Below, one piece after another: positions 52,480-63,916 of a stretch of DNA of 64,000 nt. A program made the translations under genes and the position numbers. Below the pieces are notes generated by a model, which was not told the DNA's origin, searched no databases, and was given only the letters and a program-made list of their open reading frames with translations. Positions within the stretch are counted from its first letter, which is position 1. Each line of letters begins with the position of its first letter. The stretch covers positions 32,561,183 through 32,625,182 of the forward strand of contig CM077116.1 of NCBI GenBank assembly GCA_039619475.1, written 5' to 3'. The DNA comes from Icerya purchasi (Eukaryota > Arthropoda > Insecta > Hemiptera > Monophlebidae).

Positions 52480-54830
52480 GATATTCCACGTGATACTGAA
52501 GCGATCGAAGCTTATTCGTTTGTGATGTTTGCCGCCATTTCCTCTGCCATAGAGCTTTTATACTACCGCGGGTAGGAGAAATCCACAAGAACGTTACTGT
52601 GCGATCTGGTCTCAACGATAATAATTTAAGAATTTCTTTGGCCACTAGACGTTGATCATGGCTGAACACGTTGAATAAGGCGTTGAGTGCTGAAAGAGAA
52701 TCTGAATACACTACGGACGATTGTTCTGAGTCAAATTTCACGAGGAAATCGACAGCGAGCCAGATACTATATGATCCGGCGGATAAGATCGAAAACGAAC
52801 AGATTATAGCGACATCATCAGAGACGACTGAGCAGCCAGTAAACGATCGAATTTAATCGCGTCGGTGTAGAAACGAGACCAGCCGGAGGTTCGTGTCCGA
52901 ATGTTTTTCTCTATTTATTCGATCGATGCGCAATCCCTTCTCAAAATGAGCATTGAGAGATCTATCTTGATTGGATTGTCATCCCACGGTGGAATTAATG
53001 CATTCGAGAACCTAAGTACCGATAAATCTGGAACGTTTATCTTTGATAAGATGGTATTAAAAATGTCCGAAACTGACTGCGACTGTCTTGGAGAAAACAG
53101 GGTCAATAATGAGACCAACCGTGGTGATGAAAAACCGGATGCATTAGATTGTAGTGCAAAGTTAGCCAAGAGAAATCAGTGGCGGATATCTAAAGGCTAT
53201 TCTGATGATTCAAAGTGCAAACTGTCAATCGGCGTAGTGCGAAATGATCCAGTAGCCAAGCGGAGAGCTAAATTCTGAACAACGTTTAGAAAATTGAGAG
53301 TAGAAGGGCCCGCTGTAGAATATAACGCAGCTCCTTTAGACCGGATCAAACAGCGACAGATTCGTAATATAGAAGTTCAGTCAGCACCATAACAGGTGTG
53401 AGTCAATTTCTTTAAAATGTTCATTTTCCGGGTACAGGTTTTTTTAATATGATTTAGTGAGGCTTCCGAGACAGTTTTTTTTATCCAAAAGCAAGCCAAG
53501 GTATCGGACTAATGGTTTTGAAGATTCATGCGTATTTCATGAGCACAGTTGCGAATGTGGCAGAAGTGCATTGCGAAAGTTGTGTTACTTGAAAAACATA
53601 ATCCATTTCTAGTCAGACGGTCCGTGCATTCCTGTAGTACATGTTCGCCAGTGGATATAGTTTGACAATGTACGAAGATTGTCAGGTCACCAGCGAACAG
53701 TAAGCTTCTGAATGGAAAATCAATAGCATTTGTCAAGTCGTTAATCGGAATGTTGAAAAGTATCGGCCTGAACAGAAGATGAATTTTTCACAATCCGCAC
53801 GAAGAAATTCCGGTTAGTAAGAAAATTATAAATAAATGTTGTTAAGTTTCCAGAGAAATTCCAACGGAAGAGTTGACTCATAATTTTGGCTTTGGTATTT
53901 TGTCAAAAGCCTTGGATAGACCAAAAAAAAGATAGCTAATAAATGAAGTTTTCGTACCGAGGCCTCTGAAACAGCGTTTTGAATAGCATGTAATTGGTGT
54001 AACGTCGATCGATTACGGCGGAAGCCACATTGGGAGGGATGAAGCAGGTTTTTTGTTTCCAGTAACCAGTTTAGACGATAATAAACAATTCGTTCAAATA
54101 CCTTGTTTAGAACTGGTGTAAGCGAAATCGGGCGATAGTTTTCAGCAGCTGAAGGATCTTTTGCAGGTTTTAGAATTGAAATTATAACAGTTGTTTTCCA
54201 GACTTGTTGAAATTCGTTTCCCATCCAGATCTGGTTAAAGATCTGAAGTAAGATAGCTTAAGTCGATGCAGGGGCAAATTTTAACATAGCAATATGTAGG
54301 CCATCGCATTTAGCATGTGGTTCTCTAGTGGATTTAATAGCATGCTTTAGTTCCCTTAAAGTAATTTCTTTGTTGTAAGGTTCTGAGTCTAAGCTTCGTA
54401 GAGGAAAATTGAACGATTGAAGATTGGTAAAGATGTTGGGACAGCTTGAAGTTTACTGGTAGTGATCTGCAAAAGTGGCAACAATTTCGTCAGGTTTGAA
54501 TACGTTCCTCTGACATACATTAAGCATAGTTGGAAATAGGAAGGAACGAGACTGTTCTATAGGCCGGATTTTAGACCACACAGTCCTGGATGATATTGAT
54601 GCTGTGATTGTTGGGGTGAATTCAAACCGGGAATTCAGCTTAGCTTGCTTGATAGTCCATCTGACTTTGACACGAGCCCTTCTATATTCTATAGAACACA
54701 GTTCCAAGCTAGAGCTAAACTGAGTCTTGGGGACTGCCAAATCGAAACTGATTCGGAGAAGCAAAATGCAGATTCCTCTATGAGTTGCAGACAAAGTTAT
54801 CAAAGGAGATCGCTTAGATCAAAGAATCGG
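52480..54830 (-). pseudogene. Family H non-LTR retrotransposon: RT and RNase H, decayed
   Basis: Antisense order: SRTVWSKIRPIEQSRSFLFP and FKPDEIVATFADHYQ (pre-RT), VWKTTVIISILKPAKDPSAA, NYRPISLTPVLNKVFERIVY, LLHPSQCGFRRNRSTLHQLH (RT) and then FRSLLFAGDLTIFVH. There the catalytic box reads FAGDL, with one Asp changed to Gly. The post-RT region follows (FALQSNASGFSSPRLVSLLT), then RNase H remnants FYTDAIKF, SSVVYSDSLSALNALF and TVTFLWISPTRG. Multiple frameshifts are present. The C-terminal knuckle is displaced to 51317-51585 by a family B insertion. The layout is that of Jockey/I-like ORF2 without its endonuclease. Confidence 0.75.
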
Positions 54831-54845
54831 ATAAATGGAAGATAA

Positions 54846-55136
54846 CTAGGTCTATAAAAATAATAAATACGTTATCTAAATCATTTATCCACGTACAGAA
54901 AAGCTTTCAAGATATCGGCAATAGCCTTATATAAAGAATACTGCTATAATTACAAACTAAATAAGCGGAAATTCGCTAAATAAAAATTAAGAGAGGAAAT
55001 TAAGTTAGGCAAAAGTAAATAATTCGACAGCGTTAAGACTGATAAGGATATAAACAATAAAGATGATATTGTCGGGATTGGTAATAAAATAAGGAATGAT
55101 ATGAATTTCGTTCGGACATATCTTAATATAATAACA
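54846..55136. other. Noncoding, AT-rich
   Basis: No motif is recognised between the family H 5' limit and the (AAT)n tail of the next element. Confidence 0.4.
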
Positions 55137-55139
55137 ATA

Positions 55140-55183
<44 letters not shown>

Positions 55184-55185
55184 CA
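55137..55185 (+). repeat. (AAT)n microsatellite, probably a retrotransposon tail
   Basis: About 16 AAT units are followed by CAAATCAAATCAGGTTTTATTATTCC. On the minus strand this reads as a 3' UTR end with AATAAAACC followed by (ATT)n. Such a tail would fit the antisense RT fragment upstream. Confidence 0.75.
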
Positions 55186-56490
55186 AATCAAATCAGGTTT
55201 TATTATTCCATCTATGCGCAAATTTGCGCGAGCAATGGCTATTACAAACAATAAAAATTTCTTGAACAAAACAATATTAAAAAACTACAAATAGAGCAAA
55301 TAAACTTCTACAACTATTCATAATCATTAAACAAAATAAAATAAATATTCATCCACAAACGTACACGCGCACACATAGTGTTAATTAAAAAGTAATTAAA
55401 TATCCGGATAATTCCAGATACCTATGTAACACTCATGCACAGATATGTAGTCAGGCTTACATACACACTTATAAACTCATACACATATACATACACTCGT
55501 CGATTAAGTATATAAAAATATAGAAATACAAAAACTACACTTGCCGTCATAGTAAATAGTAAAAGGAAAATAAAATAAAATAAACCGAAATTTAACGAAC
55601 TTTTTTTTCCCTCTTCTTCTTCTCCTCTCTTCTCTTCCCCCTTCCTTCGTCTCCTCTTCTCTTCTCTTTTTTCTTTTCTTTCCCTCCTCTTTCCCTTTTC
55701 TTTACTCTTCTCTCTATTCTCTTTTTGGTTTTCCTTATTTGTGCTGTAATAAGTATAATTCAAGAATTTTACGGAGCTTTTTATAATTTTTCTAATCTAT
55801 TTTTGAAGAAGAGGGTAAAAAATTAAAAAGTTTAGGACCCATACATATATAGACTGATTCCGGATATGGTATTTGTTAATATTTGGTAATGCTGCTAATT
55901 CTTCACCCGCTGATCTAGTAATACCCTGAGTAACAGAGATGTTAAATTTTGCTCTATTCTTAAGAACAAACTTGAGTAGTTGCAATTCATAAAATTTTGA
56001 AAAATGTAAAATATTATAGCCTACATCTGTGTCTAGGTTTATATTAAATAACCTTATAACATTTTTCTGTAGTTGTATCAGATGTTTTTTAAATGATAAT
56101 CAGCAGCTTTAATGCATGATTCCATAGATTAATATCGATTGGTATAATGCATTATATAATTTACGGAGGTGTATGGTATTAAAAAATTTGGTTAGATAAT
56201 AAAATCGATATAGCTTAATTTTCTAATTTTCGGTGCAAGATAAATTGGTTGTTTATTATCCCAGAATAGTTTACAGTCTAGATGAACACCTAGATATTTT
56301 ATCTCATAAACTCTATCCAGGGGAGCGAGCACCATTTTCCCAAAAAATTTCGAAATCGTTCCATTTAAATTGTGGTATATGACTATAAATAATGAATTTA
56401 GTTTTATTCAGATTAATAAGCAGTTGGTTAAAGTGTAACCAGCTTTTGAGTTTTTGATTTTATATAAGTCATCTTGTAAAAGATCTTGAA
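55186..56490 (-). pseudogene. CR1/L2-like reverse transcriptase C-terminal region, antisense
   Basis: Antisense, in shifting frames: KTKFIIYSHIPQFK, RVYEIKYLGVHLDCKLFWDN, LAPKIRKLSY, LYNALYQSILIYGI, LIQLQKNVIRLFNINL and LLKFVLKNRAKFNISVTQG. KTK, IKYLGV.LD..L.W, KI.KL, ..SIL.YG and QLQK..IR form the thumb and downstream region of CR1/L2-like non-LTR elements. The RT core is not present. The 3' UTR contains a long purine tract (complement of 55605-55730) and GCGCAAATTTGCGC, then (AAT)n. At least three frame breaks are visible. Confidence 0.65.
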
Positions 56491-56576
56491 GAATAGTTTA
56501 ATAATAGTAATAATAATTATTATTATTATTGACTGCATAAAGTTAGTAATAAAAAATATGGCTAGGAGTACAACAC

Positions 56577-56935
56577 TATTCGATTAAAAGTATATTTCAG
56601 AGTGATATAACTTAAGGTGATATTATCGTAATTCTTACGGAACATTAATACTTATTATTCGATAAAAAATATATTTCAGAGTAATACACCTTAAGGTAAT
56701 ATTATCTTTAATCTTATGCAACAATGATATCTTAATTAAAGTAGACATCAAATTGATGTTACAATAATAATTAAAAATTGCGTTAAATATTCATTAAATT
56801 GTTCCTAGATAGTATAATACGAATTTGATGCCTGCTCTAAGAAGTATTAATGTTGTATAAGAATTACGATATCACCTTATAAGGTCTATCACTCTGATAT
56901 ATGTTCTCTTATCGGGGGTAATTCTTTTTTACTTT
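56577..56935. repeat. Direct and inverted copies of an 80-bp unit (MITE-like)
   Basis: ATTCGAT.AAAA..ATATTTCAGAGT.ATA..CTTAAGGT.ATATTATC occurs at about 56577 and again near 56656. An inverted copy (GATATCACCTTATAAGGTCTATCACTCTGATATATG) lies at about 56845-56920. AACATTAATACTT accompanies both orientations. Confidence 0.6.
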
Positions 56936-57024
56936 CTAGTCCGTTTTTATTCAATTTTTATGATAAATCATTCAAGTATCGGTGTCATTTAAAAAAAAAA
57001 AAAATAATAATAACTTTTGTAGTT

Positions 57025-57159
57025 ATGCCGCCTAGGCCTCTATGTGACGCTGAAAAGCGAACTAATCGATTGGATGCTTATAAGAATTATAGCAGTAATA
57101 GAAACGGAAACAAAGGTAATGCGCGCAAATATTTATTTTTCTTTCATATTTATTTATGA
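57025..57159 (+). other. Small open frame with basic residues and a possible splice donor
   Basis: MPPRPLCDAEKRTNRLDAY continues to a TGA at 57157. The codons look balanced up to GGAAACAAAGGTAATG, which fits a splice donor (AAAG|GTAATG). The N-terminus resembles basic starts of some transposon or DNA-binding proteins. No second exon was identified, so this is only a candidate exon. Confidence 0.2.
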
Positions 57160-58019
57160 GCACATTTATTGATTTTAGAAAATTTTTCTAATTGACTACT
57201 GAGAGAAGAAAGCTTTTGGCAAATAATTTTTTGCATTATGTAGTTCTGACAAACGATAAAAAATTACACGCATAACCGCGGAGCCGAAAAACGACTTCGG
57301 TATGCCTTTTACCTCGAAAAGATTGCGATTGTAGTCTTCGCGATGCCCGTTAATCGGTTGCTAACGTTCGAGAAAATCCGATTATTGGCGAAGGACGAAC
57401 AGACGGTTTTTTTCGCACCGGAATATTTATATGTGCCTTTTTCTCGATGCAGAATCAAAAAGTGCGATCCGCGTTCAGAGTTCGTTCAACAAAATTGAAA
57501 ATATCGTAATTTGAAATCTGTACGAAATAAATAATATACAAATTTCATATTCGATATTATTATTCCGTTTGAAACTGCGTTTATTATTTTTGAAAGCTTA
57601 TGTTTGAAATACGGGTTTAAATTTGACAGCAAACATTGGCCAATCAAAAAAAAATTATTCGGCAATTTCGATTTTTTTAAAAGTTTTTCATTTAATTTAT
57701 GGAGAACGTTGACCAATTTTAAAGTTTTTTTTTTTTTGTTTGGTGATATTTTCTCTTAATTCTACTATGAAATTACTCGTTTTTTCTTTTTTTATTGTTC
57801 GAGATTTTGAAATTTAATTTTTTGTTTGATTTCGATTGTTTTGATTTGTACAGTTTACTATTTATTATAAAATATGACCCGAATGAAGCGAATGTCTCAG
57901 TGTGAAGCTTCTAGTTTTTAATAGTTCTGTATTGAATTAAACGATAATTTTAGCTGTTATAAGTTGTACTATGAAAGCTAAGGTATTATTATTGAATGTA
58001 ATTATTTTATATCGCTTAC

Positions 58020-58050
<31 letters not shown>

Positions 58051-58410
58051 ATTATCTGGCACAGTATCCGTAATTAAAAATGTTCTGTATCTTTGACTGG
58101 AGTCGTGTCGTTTTTGTTTTTTTTTTTTTTACTTTTTAATAAATATATTAAAGATCAGATTTTTTTTTAATAGAAACGTATGTCGGAAAGCATTATTATA
58201 CTTGATGACATTATTCTGAATGGATATGCGCGATTTCTAGGGCCGAAAAGAACCTTTTTAATTCGGAGACGAGACCTTTTGCGACTGGGTTTGGGATCAT
58301 TGATCGAATTTCAGATTCAGAGGATGTCAGTTATGTAAATGTTATCATTTGATATTTGTTTGATTAATCGTTTGTGTAAGAGCTTAAATAGTACTTTTGA
58401 AATTCGAAAG
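57160..58410. other. No gene seen
   Basis: 57250-57480 has a higher GC content than its surroundings but no open frame. An A run of 24 lies at 58021-58044, possibly a retrocopy tail without an identified body. Confidence 0.35.
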
Positions 58411-59196
58411 TTTTTTTTTTTTTTTTTTTTTTGGGGCGCGCCAGCGGCATTGACCCAACAACAACAGAAATTAAGGAAAGGGTTAAATAAAGAGACGATT
58501 AGAAATTGAGCTTAGGAAAGATTGGAGTACAGGGATTATATCTGGAGATGGAAAGGAAAGGACAAAGGAAGAATTATACGGAGCAGGAAAACCCAGTGCC
58601 AAGATTTTCGAGTACAAAACAAAGTGTTCGGAATCAAGGGCAGGGCATTCAAAGAAGATGTGGTTTGCATCACATATGAGAGGAGAGATGAAATTATGAA
58701 GGGGACAATCGGGAGAAGAGGACAGGAAAAAACGAAAACGTGAAGTGGGTAGAAGTGAGTGATTAATACGCAGTCTTATTAAGGAAATGATCGCGGAGCG
58801 TTGATAAGAATAGGATTGAAACCACGGCTGAGAAGAGGGAACCGGTTGAATTTGAAGATAATGAGAGGCGGGATTAGAAAATAGAGAAGGATAGATGTCC
58901 GACCATAGTCGGGAATGACTAGCTGAGGAAAGAAGGAGGATGTCCGAGGTAGGAATGTTGCAGAATAAAGGACCATCGCGGACGGCCGAACGGGCTAAAA
59001 AGTCCGCTAACTCGTTGCCCTCGATGCCAGAGCGACCAGGAACCCACAAAAGGTCAATAGTAATGGAACGGGATGAGAGTAGATTGGATATGAGAAAACG
59101 AATTAAAAGAATAATAGAATTGGAGGAATGAGAAAGAGGAGAAGAAATGGCTTGAAGAACACTTTTGGAATCGGAGACAATTACTGATCCCTCTTA
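58411..59196 (-). mobile_element. Family A non-LTR element, antisense, with 3' hairpin
   Basis: A T tract (58411-58432) precedes GGGGCGCGCCAGCGGCATTGACCC, the complement of the family A hairpin. A short UTR and an open coding fragment follow. The 5' truncation lies near 59196, inside RNase H. Confidence 0.8.
58483..59196 (-). CDS. Family A RNase H end and C-terminal domain (antisense copy)
   Basis: The frame is open from about 59196 to TAA at 58483. It starts near IVSDSKSVLQAISSPLSHS (second RNase H Asp), then LLWVPGRSGIEGNELADFLA (last Asp kept, the usual SH replaced by GR). It continues with LWSDIYPSLFSNPASHYLQI, IISLIRLRINHSLLPTSRFR and the C/H cluster CPLHN..LICDANHIFFECP. The end reads LSSISNRLFI, as in other family A copies. 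There is no internal stop. It is 5'-truncated and cannot act alone. Confidence 0.8.
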
Positions 59197-60502
59197 TGGA
59201 TGGAATGAACGAGAACGCTTAGTGATGGTTCATCTCATGCCCATTCGAATAGGAATATTTAATACGAGTTAATTGAATCGTAGAAAAAGTATTTCACAAA
59301 AGGGGAAAAAACTTCAACCGATTAAATTTATGATTAAGAATGTTCCGAGGAAAGTTCTTTGTCTTTAAATTTCGTAAATCGAATAATAAAAGTAATTTTC
59401 ATCGAGGATTTTTATGTCATGAGCGGTTACGATAAAATCAGTTAGACACGTGGAATCCGCAGTTTTTTATACTATCTGTGAGTAAACAGAAATTTTTGTA
59501 AATGATTTAGAATAGATATTGTTTATTACTGTATTTAGCTTTAAACGATTTTTCTGTTGCTATCAGTAAATTCGTAAAAATCAGATAGCCGTTTGATTCT
59601 AAACCGATTCGTTTTCGTTGATTCGCTCGAGTGGCTCAGTTTTTCATTATTGTTTTTTTTTCTTCATTCTATTCACTTTTTTTTATTTTCAGTTGGTGTA
59701 ATTTGACTTCAAGATGGAACGGCAAGTTGCGCTGAGAGAATAAGAACAGTTGACCGTTATTTTTATCAAATGATAATGAATCGGAAGAAGACAAAAGAAT
59801 CAGGCACTTCCCTATACATTTAGGTTGGTATTAATTGTTGCATCATTTTTATTTACGTTGGAATTTGTTCATTCATGTATTGAAGCGATTTTTACTGATG
59901 CAACGTTTTTTAATTATAAAAAAGTAATATATTGAATTCGGATTAAAGTATTCGACATAACATATTCTCGTAGTTAAGAAGTATTATGAATTTTAAGCAC
60001 TTTTTGAGGGTTTTAATGAATGGAAATTTGGCATTTAGGAAGTAGTGTTGATAGCTTTTCGTGGCACCAGGTTATATTGTATGAATGAAATTTTTGATTC
60101 TAATTTTATATTGTAATTTTTTTTTGAGAAAAGTGTCTTCAACGAACTCTAAAATTGAATCCAAGATATTTGAAAGAATTATGTCAGAATTAGTTAACCG
60201 TTAGACCCTATGTTTTTCCAAGAAATAATTTATTGAGTTATATTCTCTTAGCAGCATGTGCTAAGATATTTAGGCCCGTATTTCTGAGGCTGCGTAGACG
60301 AATGAGTTCTTAATCGAAATCTTTCTTACCAATTACCTACGATATTATTTAAACTTTTTCGGCTAAATGTTATTATTTATGTTATTGAAGTACATAATTT
60401 CTAAAACTAATTCCACATCTGCATAAAGCATTTCTACGACGCTAGAAATTATTCTTCACTGCCAATTTATTTATTTGACGTATTTAACACGCGTACGCAC
60501 AC

Positions 60503-60544
<42 letters not shown>

Positions 60545-62112
60545 ACATTTTAACGAATCTATCAAGTCCCTGCTGTTCTGGAAAGCCAATTTCATTCCGA
60601 GGTCCCTTTATTGTGTTCCGCTATTCGGAGCACTAACCGTGACGGACACAATCCTTTCGGGTTCCCTGCTTACGAAACCAGTTCAATGAATTCACAGATT
60701 CTCGGTGCTTTGTAGTTCCTAAATTGGGATCCAGTCGCTCTAAATTCTGTGGAAAATCACAGGAAGATTAGTGCCGGGGAGCAATAGGCTTTTTATATTT
60801 ATTACTTTTTCCTCGTGCCAGCACGGCAAGGGAAAAAGGTGAAGTTTACCGGATGCCGATTTAAAAGCCTGGCCAGAGCCGAACTACCAACTATGTCTAT
60901 CATATACCGCGAGTTACAAAAACCTCTCTGTCGCTTATGTGCTGCCTCCGCATGGTGCTCGTTAGATATACGATACCTACACTACCATAGCTATTATGTA
61001 TTTTTGCTAGCCGAACAATAAGCTACTTTATCGGAATTTAATAGTGTATAAGTTTATATTCGCAATTTTAATACTTTCAAATAATTTTATAATGCAGTAT
61101 TATCATTTAAAAAGCTAAGTTAACAGTTCAAATAATTAGTAAACATAATTTAAATTGGAATACTACGATTGTTTTTGTGTTTATTCTGTTTTGTGTTTAA
61201 GATAATGTTGTTTCTGTGTTGCCGATTACTTCTATGATGTTGTCACATCATACACAATTTAAGTTTACCATAGACTAGTCTTATCAACCTTAAACCCATT
61301 AAGCATAGTAATTCAAACGCTCTTTTAAGTTAAAGTAAAATAATAAAACTTCCAAATTAGAATTGTTACACCACTTACTACAGCTACATTTCATAAAAAT
61401 GCCTATTGCAATTATACCATATTTAATTTCACTTTTCTTCTAGTTTATTTTATTTTAGTTAAAAAGAACATACATATACATCGCATACATTATATTGTTT
61501 TAATATATGAAAGATCAAATTTACACTAATTGTACTTTTGGATATTTCTGTCATATTTTATAACGTGTCAGTATTCAATTATATCAATTTCTATATTTAT
61601 AATTTATTATTCATTTCTTTAAATTACGATATATACCGATTTCGTTTTCAGCTTTACTTTCTATTCAACATGAAATTACATGTCGTCAGTATATAACTTT
61701 AAATCTTAATAGTGGTTAAACATTATTCGCGCGCAGTTTAAAACATGGGTATTAATCAATTTACTTGCATAAATAAAGAATTGTAAACATGGGTTAGTAA
61801 GCGTTTCTAAACAAACATTTTTTTTTTATTTTTTCTCTTCGCTAACGAATATTATATCGAAAAAAAAGAAAAAAAAAATGTAAATTGACCCATGTATCAT
61901 TCTATTTATATCTTTACAAAACACTAATTAGAGTTTATATGTTTTACGTATTATTATAATTGATTAAACATTAAATCGAACCTTAACTTATAGTAATTAT
62001 AACTTACTTTATGCTTAGCCGTAGTATTAATAATAATATAAATTAGTATCACTATTATTATTATAATTCATAGCTATAAAATTACATTTAATCTTAGCCC
62101 TAGTTTAGTAAG
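59197..62112. other. Long noncoding stretch with one microsatellite
   Basis: A (TA)n-(TG)n run lies at 60490-60545. CCAGAGCCGAACTACC..ATACCGCGAG at 60870-60910 faintly resembles the hAT end at 26336. Otherwise the region is AT-rich and I recognise no gene. Confidence 0.4.
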
Positions 62113-62556
62113 CAAAATAGATTTCCTTCCCAAAGTCTTTACTCTGTTTCTCTTCGTTCTCACCGTGACTTCTGGACTGATCTCTATCCGTTATTTTTCT
62201 CCAATCCTGACTACTTTTACCCTGCCTTACAGCCTTCTCCATCCGTTTTTCCTTGGTTTAACAATTTTCGTTTTAATCATAGTTTGCTCTCAGCTTCTCG
62301 TTTCCGCTTTGCTCTTGCTCAATCTCCTTTGTGTCCCTTTCATCCTCCTACCTTAAATGTCACATGTGATGCAAACCACGTACTATTCGAATGTTCCTTC
62401 ATTTCCTCAGAACGCGTGATCTTTTATTCCAGTTTGCTTAGCCTTGGCCTCCCTACTCCTTACAGTGCCCTCTACATCCTCGCTTTTTCATCTCCTTCTG
62501 TTGTTCCTTTGTTAGCCGCTTTCATTTCTTCTGTCGTTAATCGATTCTTGATATAA
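62113..62556 (+). pseudogene. Family A C-terminal fragment (sense), with internal deletion, split from its tail
   Basis: The frame runs NRFPSQSLYSVSLRSHRDFW, TDLYPLFFSNPDYFY, VFPWFNNFRFNHSLLSASRF, CPFHPPTLNVTCDANHVLFE and ends SSVVNRFLI plus TAA. Compared with copy 3, about 16 codons are missing in frame after WFNNF. RNase H is absent. Its 3' UTR is interrupted near 62580 by an antisense copy of the same family and resumes at 63136 (GTGTTGGGTAAATGTCCTG..GACGTGCCC) with an A tract to 63206. Confidence 0.75.
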
Positions 62557-62579
62557 CCCGTCGCTCCATATGTCTTTCT

Positions 62580-63135
62580 ACTTTTTCTATTTTTTTTTAT
62601 TTTTTTTTTTTGATCCCCCCCCCCTTTGGGCACGTCAGCTAAGGACCTACACCCAGAAACAACAAAAAAGAAAAGAGCCGTCAGTTACATTTTGATTCGG
62701 TCAGATATGGACAATATAAAGGAACTAACGGATGAGATAATGGATGGTGAAGAGAAGGACAGAATATAAGATGCACAATAAGGAGCAGGGAGCTTGAGTT
62801 TCAGCAAACAAGAATATAGGATACCGCGTTCAACAGAAAGAGATGGACATTCAAAAAAGGATGTGATTGGCGTCGCAATTCGCCGCCTCATTAGGGTGAA
62901 GAGGACAATTTGGAGAAGATACAAGGGAAAAGCGAAAACGAGAGGAAGGAAGAGCAGAATGGCCAAAACACAAGCGAATCATAGAAATGACGACGGAACG
63001 GGGAAGTGAAGGAAACTCAAAGAACCAGGGGTTAGAAGGAATACTAGGTTGCACAGACAGATAAAAGGATTGATCGTTACGGAAGGAGGGAGGGTAAATA
63101 TCTGACCAAAGTTTAAGATGAAATTTAGTACATTT
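62580..63135 (-). mobile_element. Family A element inserted antisense into another family A element
   Basis: A T-rich tract (62580-62612) and CCCCTTTGGGCACGTCAGC mark the 3' end. Coding sequence runs antisense to a 5' truncation near 63132. The host copy's 3' UTR continues directly beyond. CTTTTTCTAT (left) and TTTTTTCTAAT (right) may be the target duplication. Confidence 0.7.
62685..63132 (-). pseudogene. Family A C-terminal domain (nested antisense copy), frameshifted
   Basis: Antisense, CTKFHLKLWSDIYPPSFR leads into MQPSIPSNPWFFEFPSLPRS, VVISMIRLCFGHSALPSSRF and CPLHPNEAANCDANHILFEC. Then a frameshift near 62870 leads to ECPSLSVERGILYSCLL, LPAPYCASYILSFSSPSI and TAA at 62685. The RNase H domain is not included. 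It is closer to copies 1 and 2 than to its host copy. Confidence 0.75.
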
Positions 63136-63206
63136 TTTCTAATCTTCTGTGTTGGGTAAATGTCCTGTGCCGACGTGCCCATAATTTAAAAAAAAAAAAA
63201 AAAAAT

Positions 63207-63871
63207 AGTAAGTAAAATTTTGTGATTTAAGTTCTCTTATCCGTCCCTAGGGCTTGGAGTATGAGTGTGCTTAATGTTAGTTTTATATTGTATAACTTTT
63301 AGCATTATTTCTAAAATTAAGTACATATTCGAACTCAATAAATCAGAAAATTGTAAACATTCAATTTTTTGAAATTATACAATTTATCTGTCCGAAGTTT
63401 ATAAACACAGATTGGCACGTGTCTTTTTTGATTATATGTATCTCCGTTGCTCGTGCTTTTATAGCGCATAAGCGGGTTTGTAAAATTAAGTTTTAATTAT
63501 TATAATATCATGTGTTATTAACATAAAATATATTGATTGATTGATTGAATATACATCAACACACATGGCGGAATCTACCATCCCCGAATATCGTGAATTT
63601 ATCAGATGTTACCGAACGGTTCGATTGTTATCACTCACATACGACATGTATATATTCACCGTGCATTGAACTTCAGGATTATGATAAAATCTGATACCAA
63701 TATTCGGCACGTGTGTATTAATTCTTTCTACAAATTACCGAAACATAGCGCCAAATATACACAAATTTCTTGCAATCAAACAAATAATTTTGAATTAAAC
63801 GCGCCAGTTCGTATCAATTCATATATATGTACAAATATATATACATATACATATACATATACATACATATA

Positions 63872-63916
<45 letters not shown>

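Noticed and set aside
51586..52480. Target duplication of the antisense family B copy
   Set aside because: The flanks (GAGATGATG on the tail side, sequence near 52480 on the other) do not match convincingly, so no duplication is claimed.
55422..55763. Minus-strand Lys/Glu/Arg-rich frame resembling a charged coiled coil
   Set aside because: It is generated by a pyrimidine tract (55605-55730) in the 3' UTR of the antisense CR1/L2-like fragment.
60860..60920. Second hAT terminal repeat
   Set aside because: Similarity to the 26336 end is limited to CAGAGCCGAA and a few scattered bases, with no partner end or duplication.
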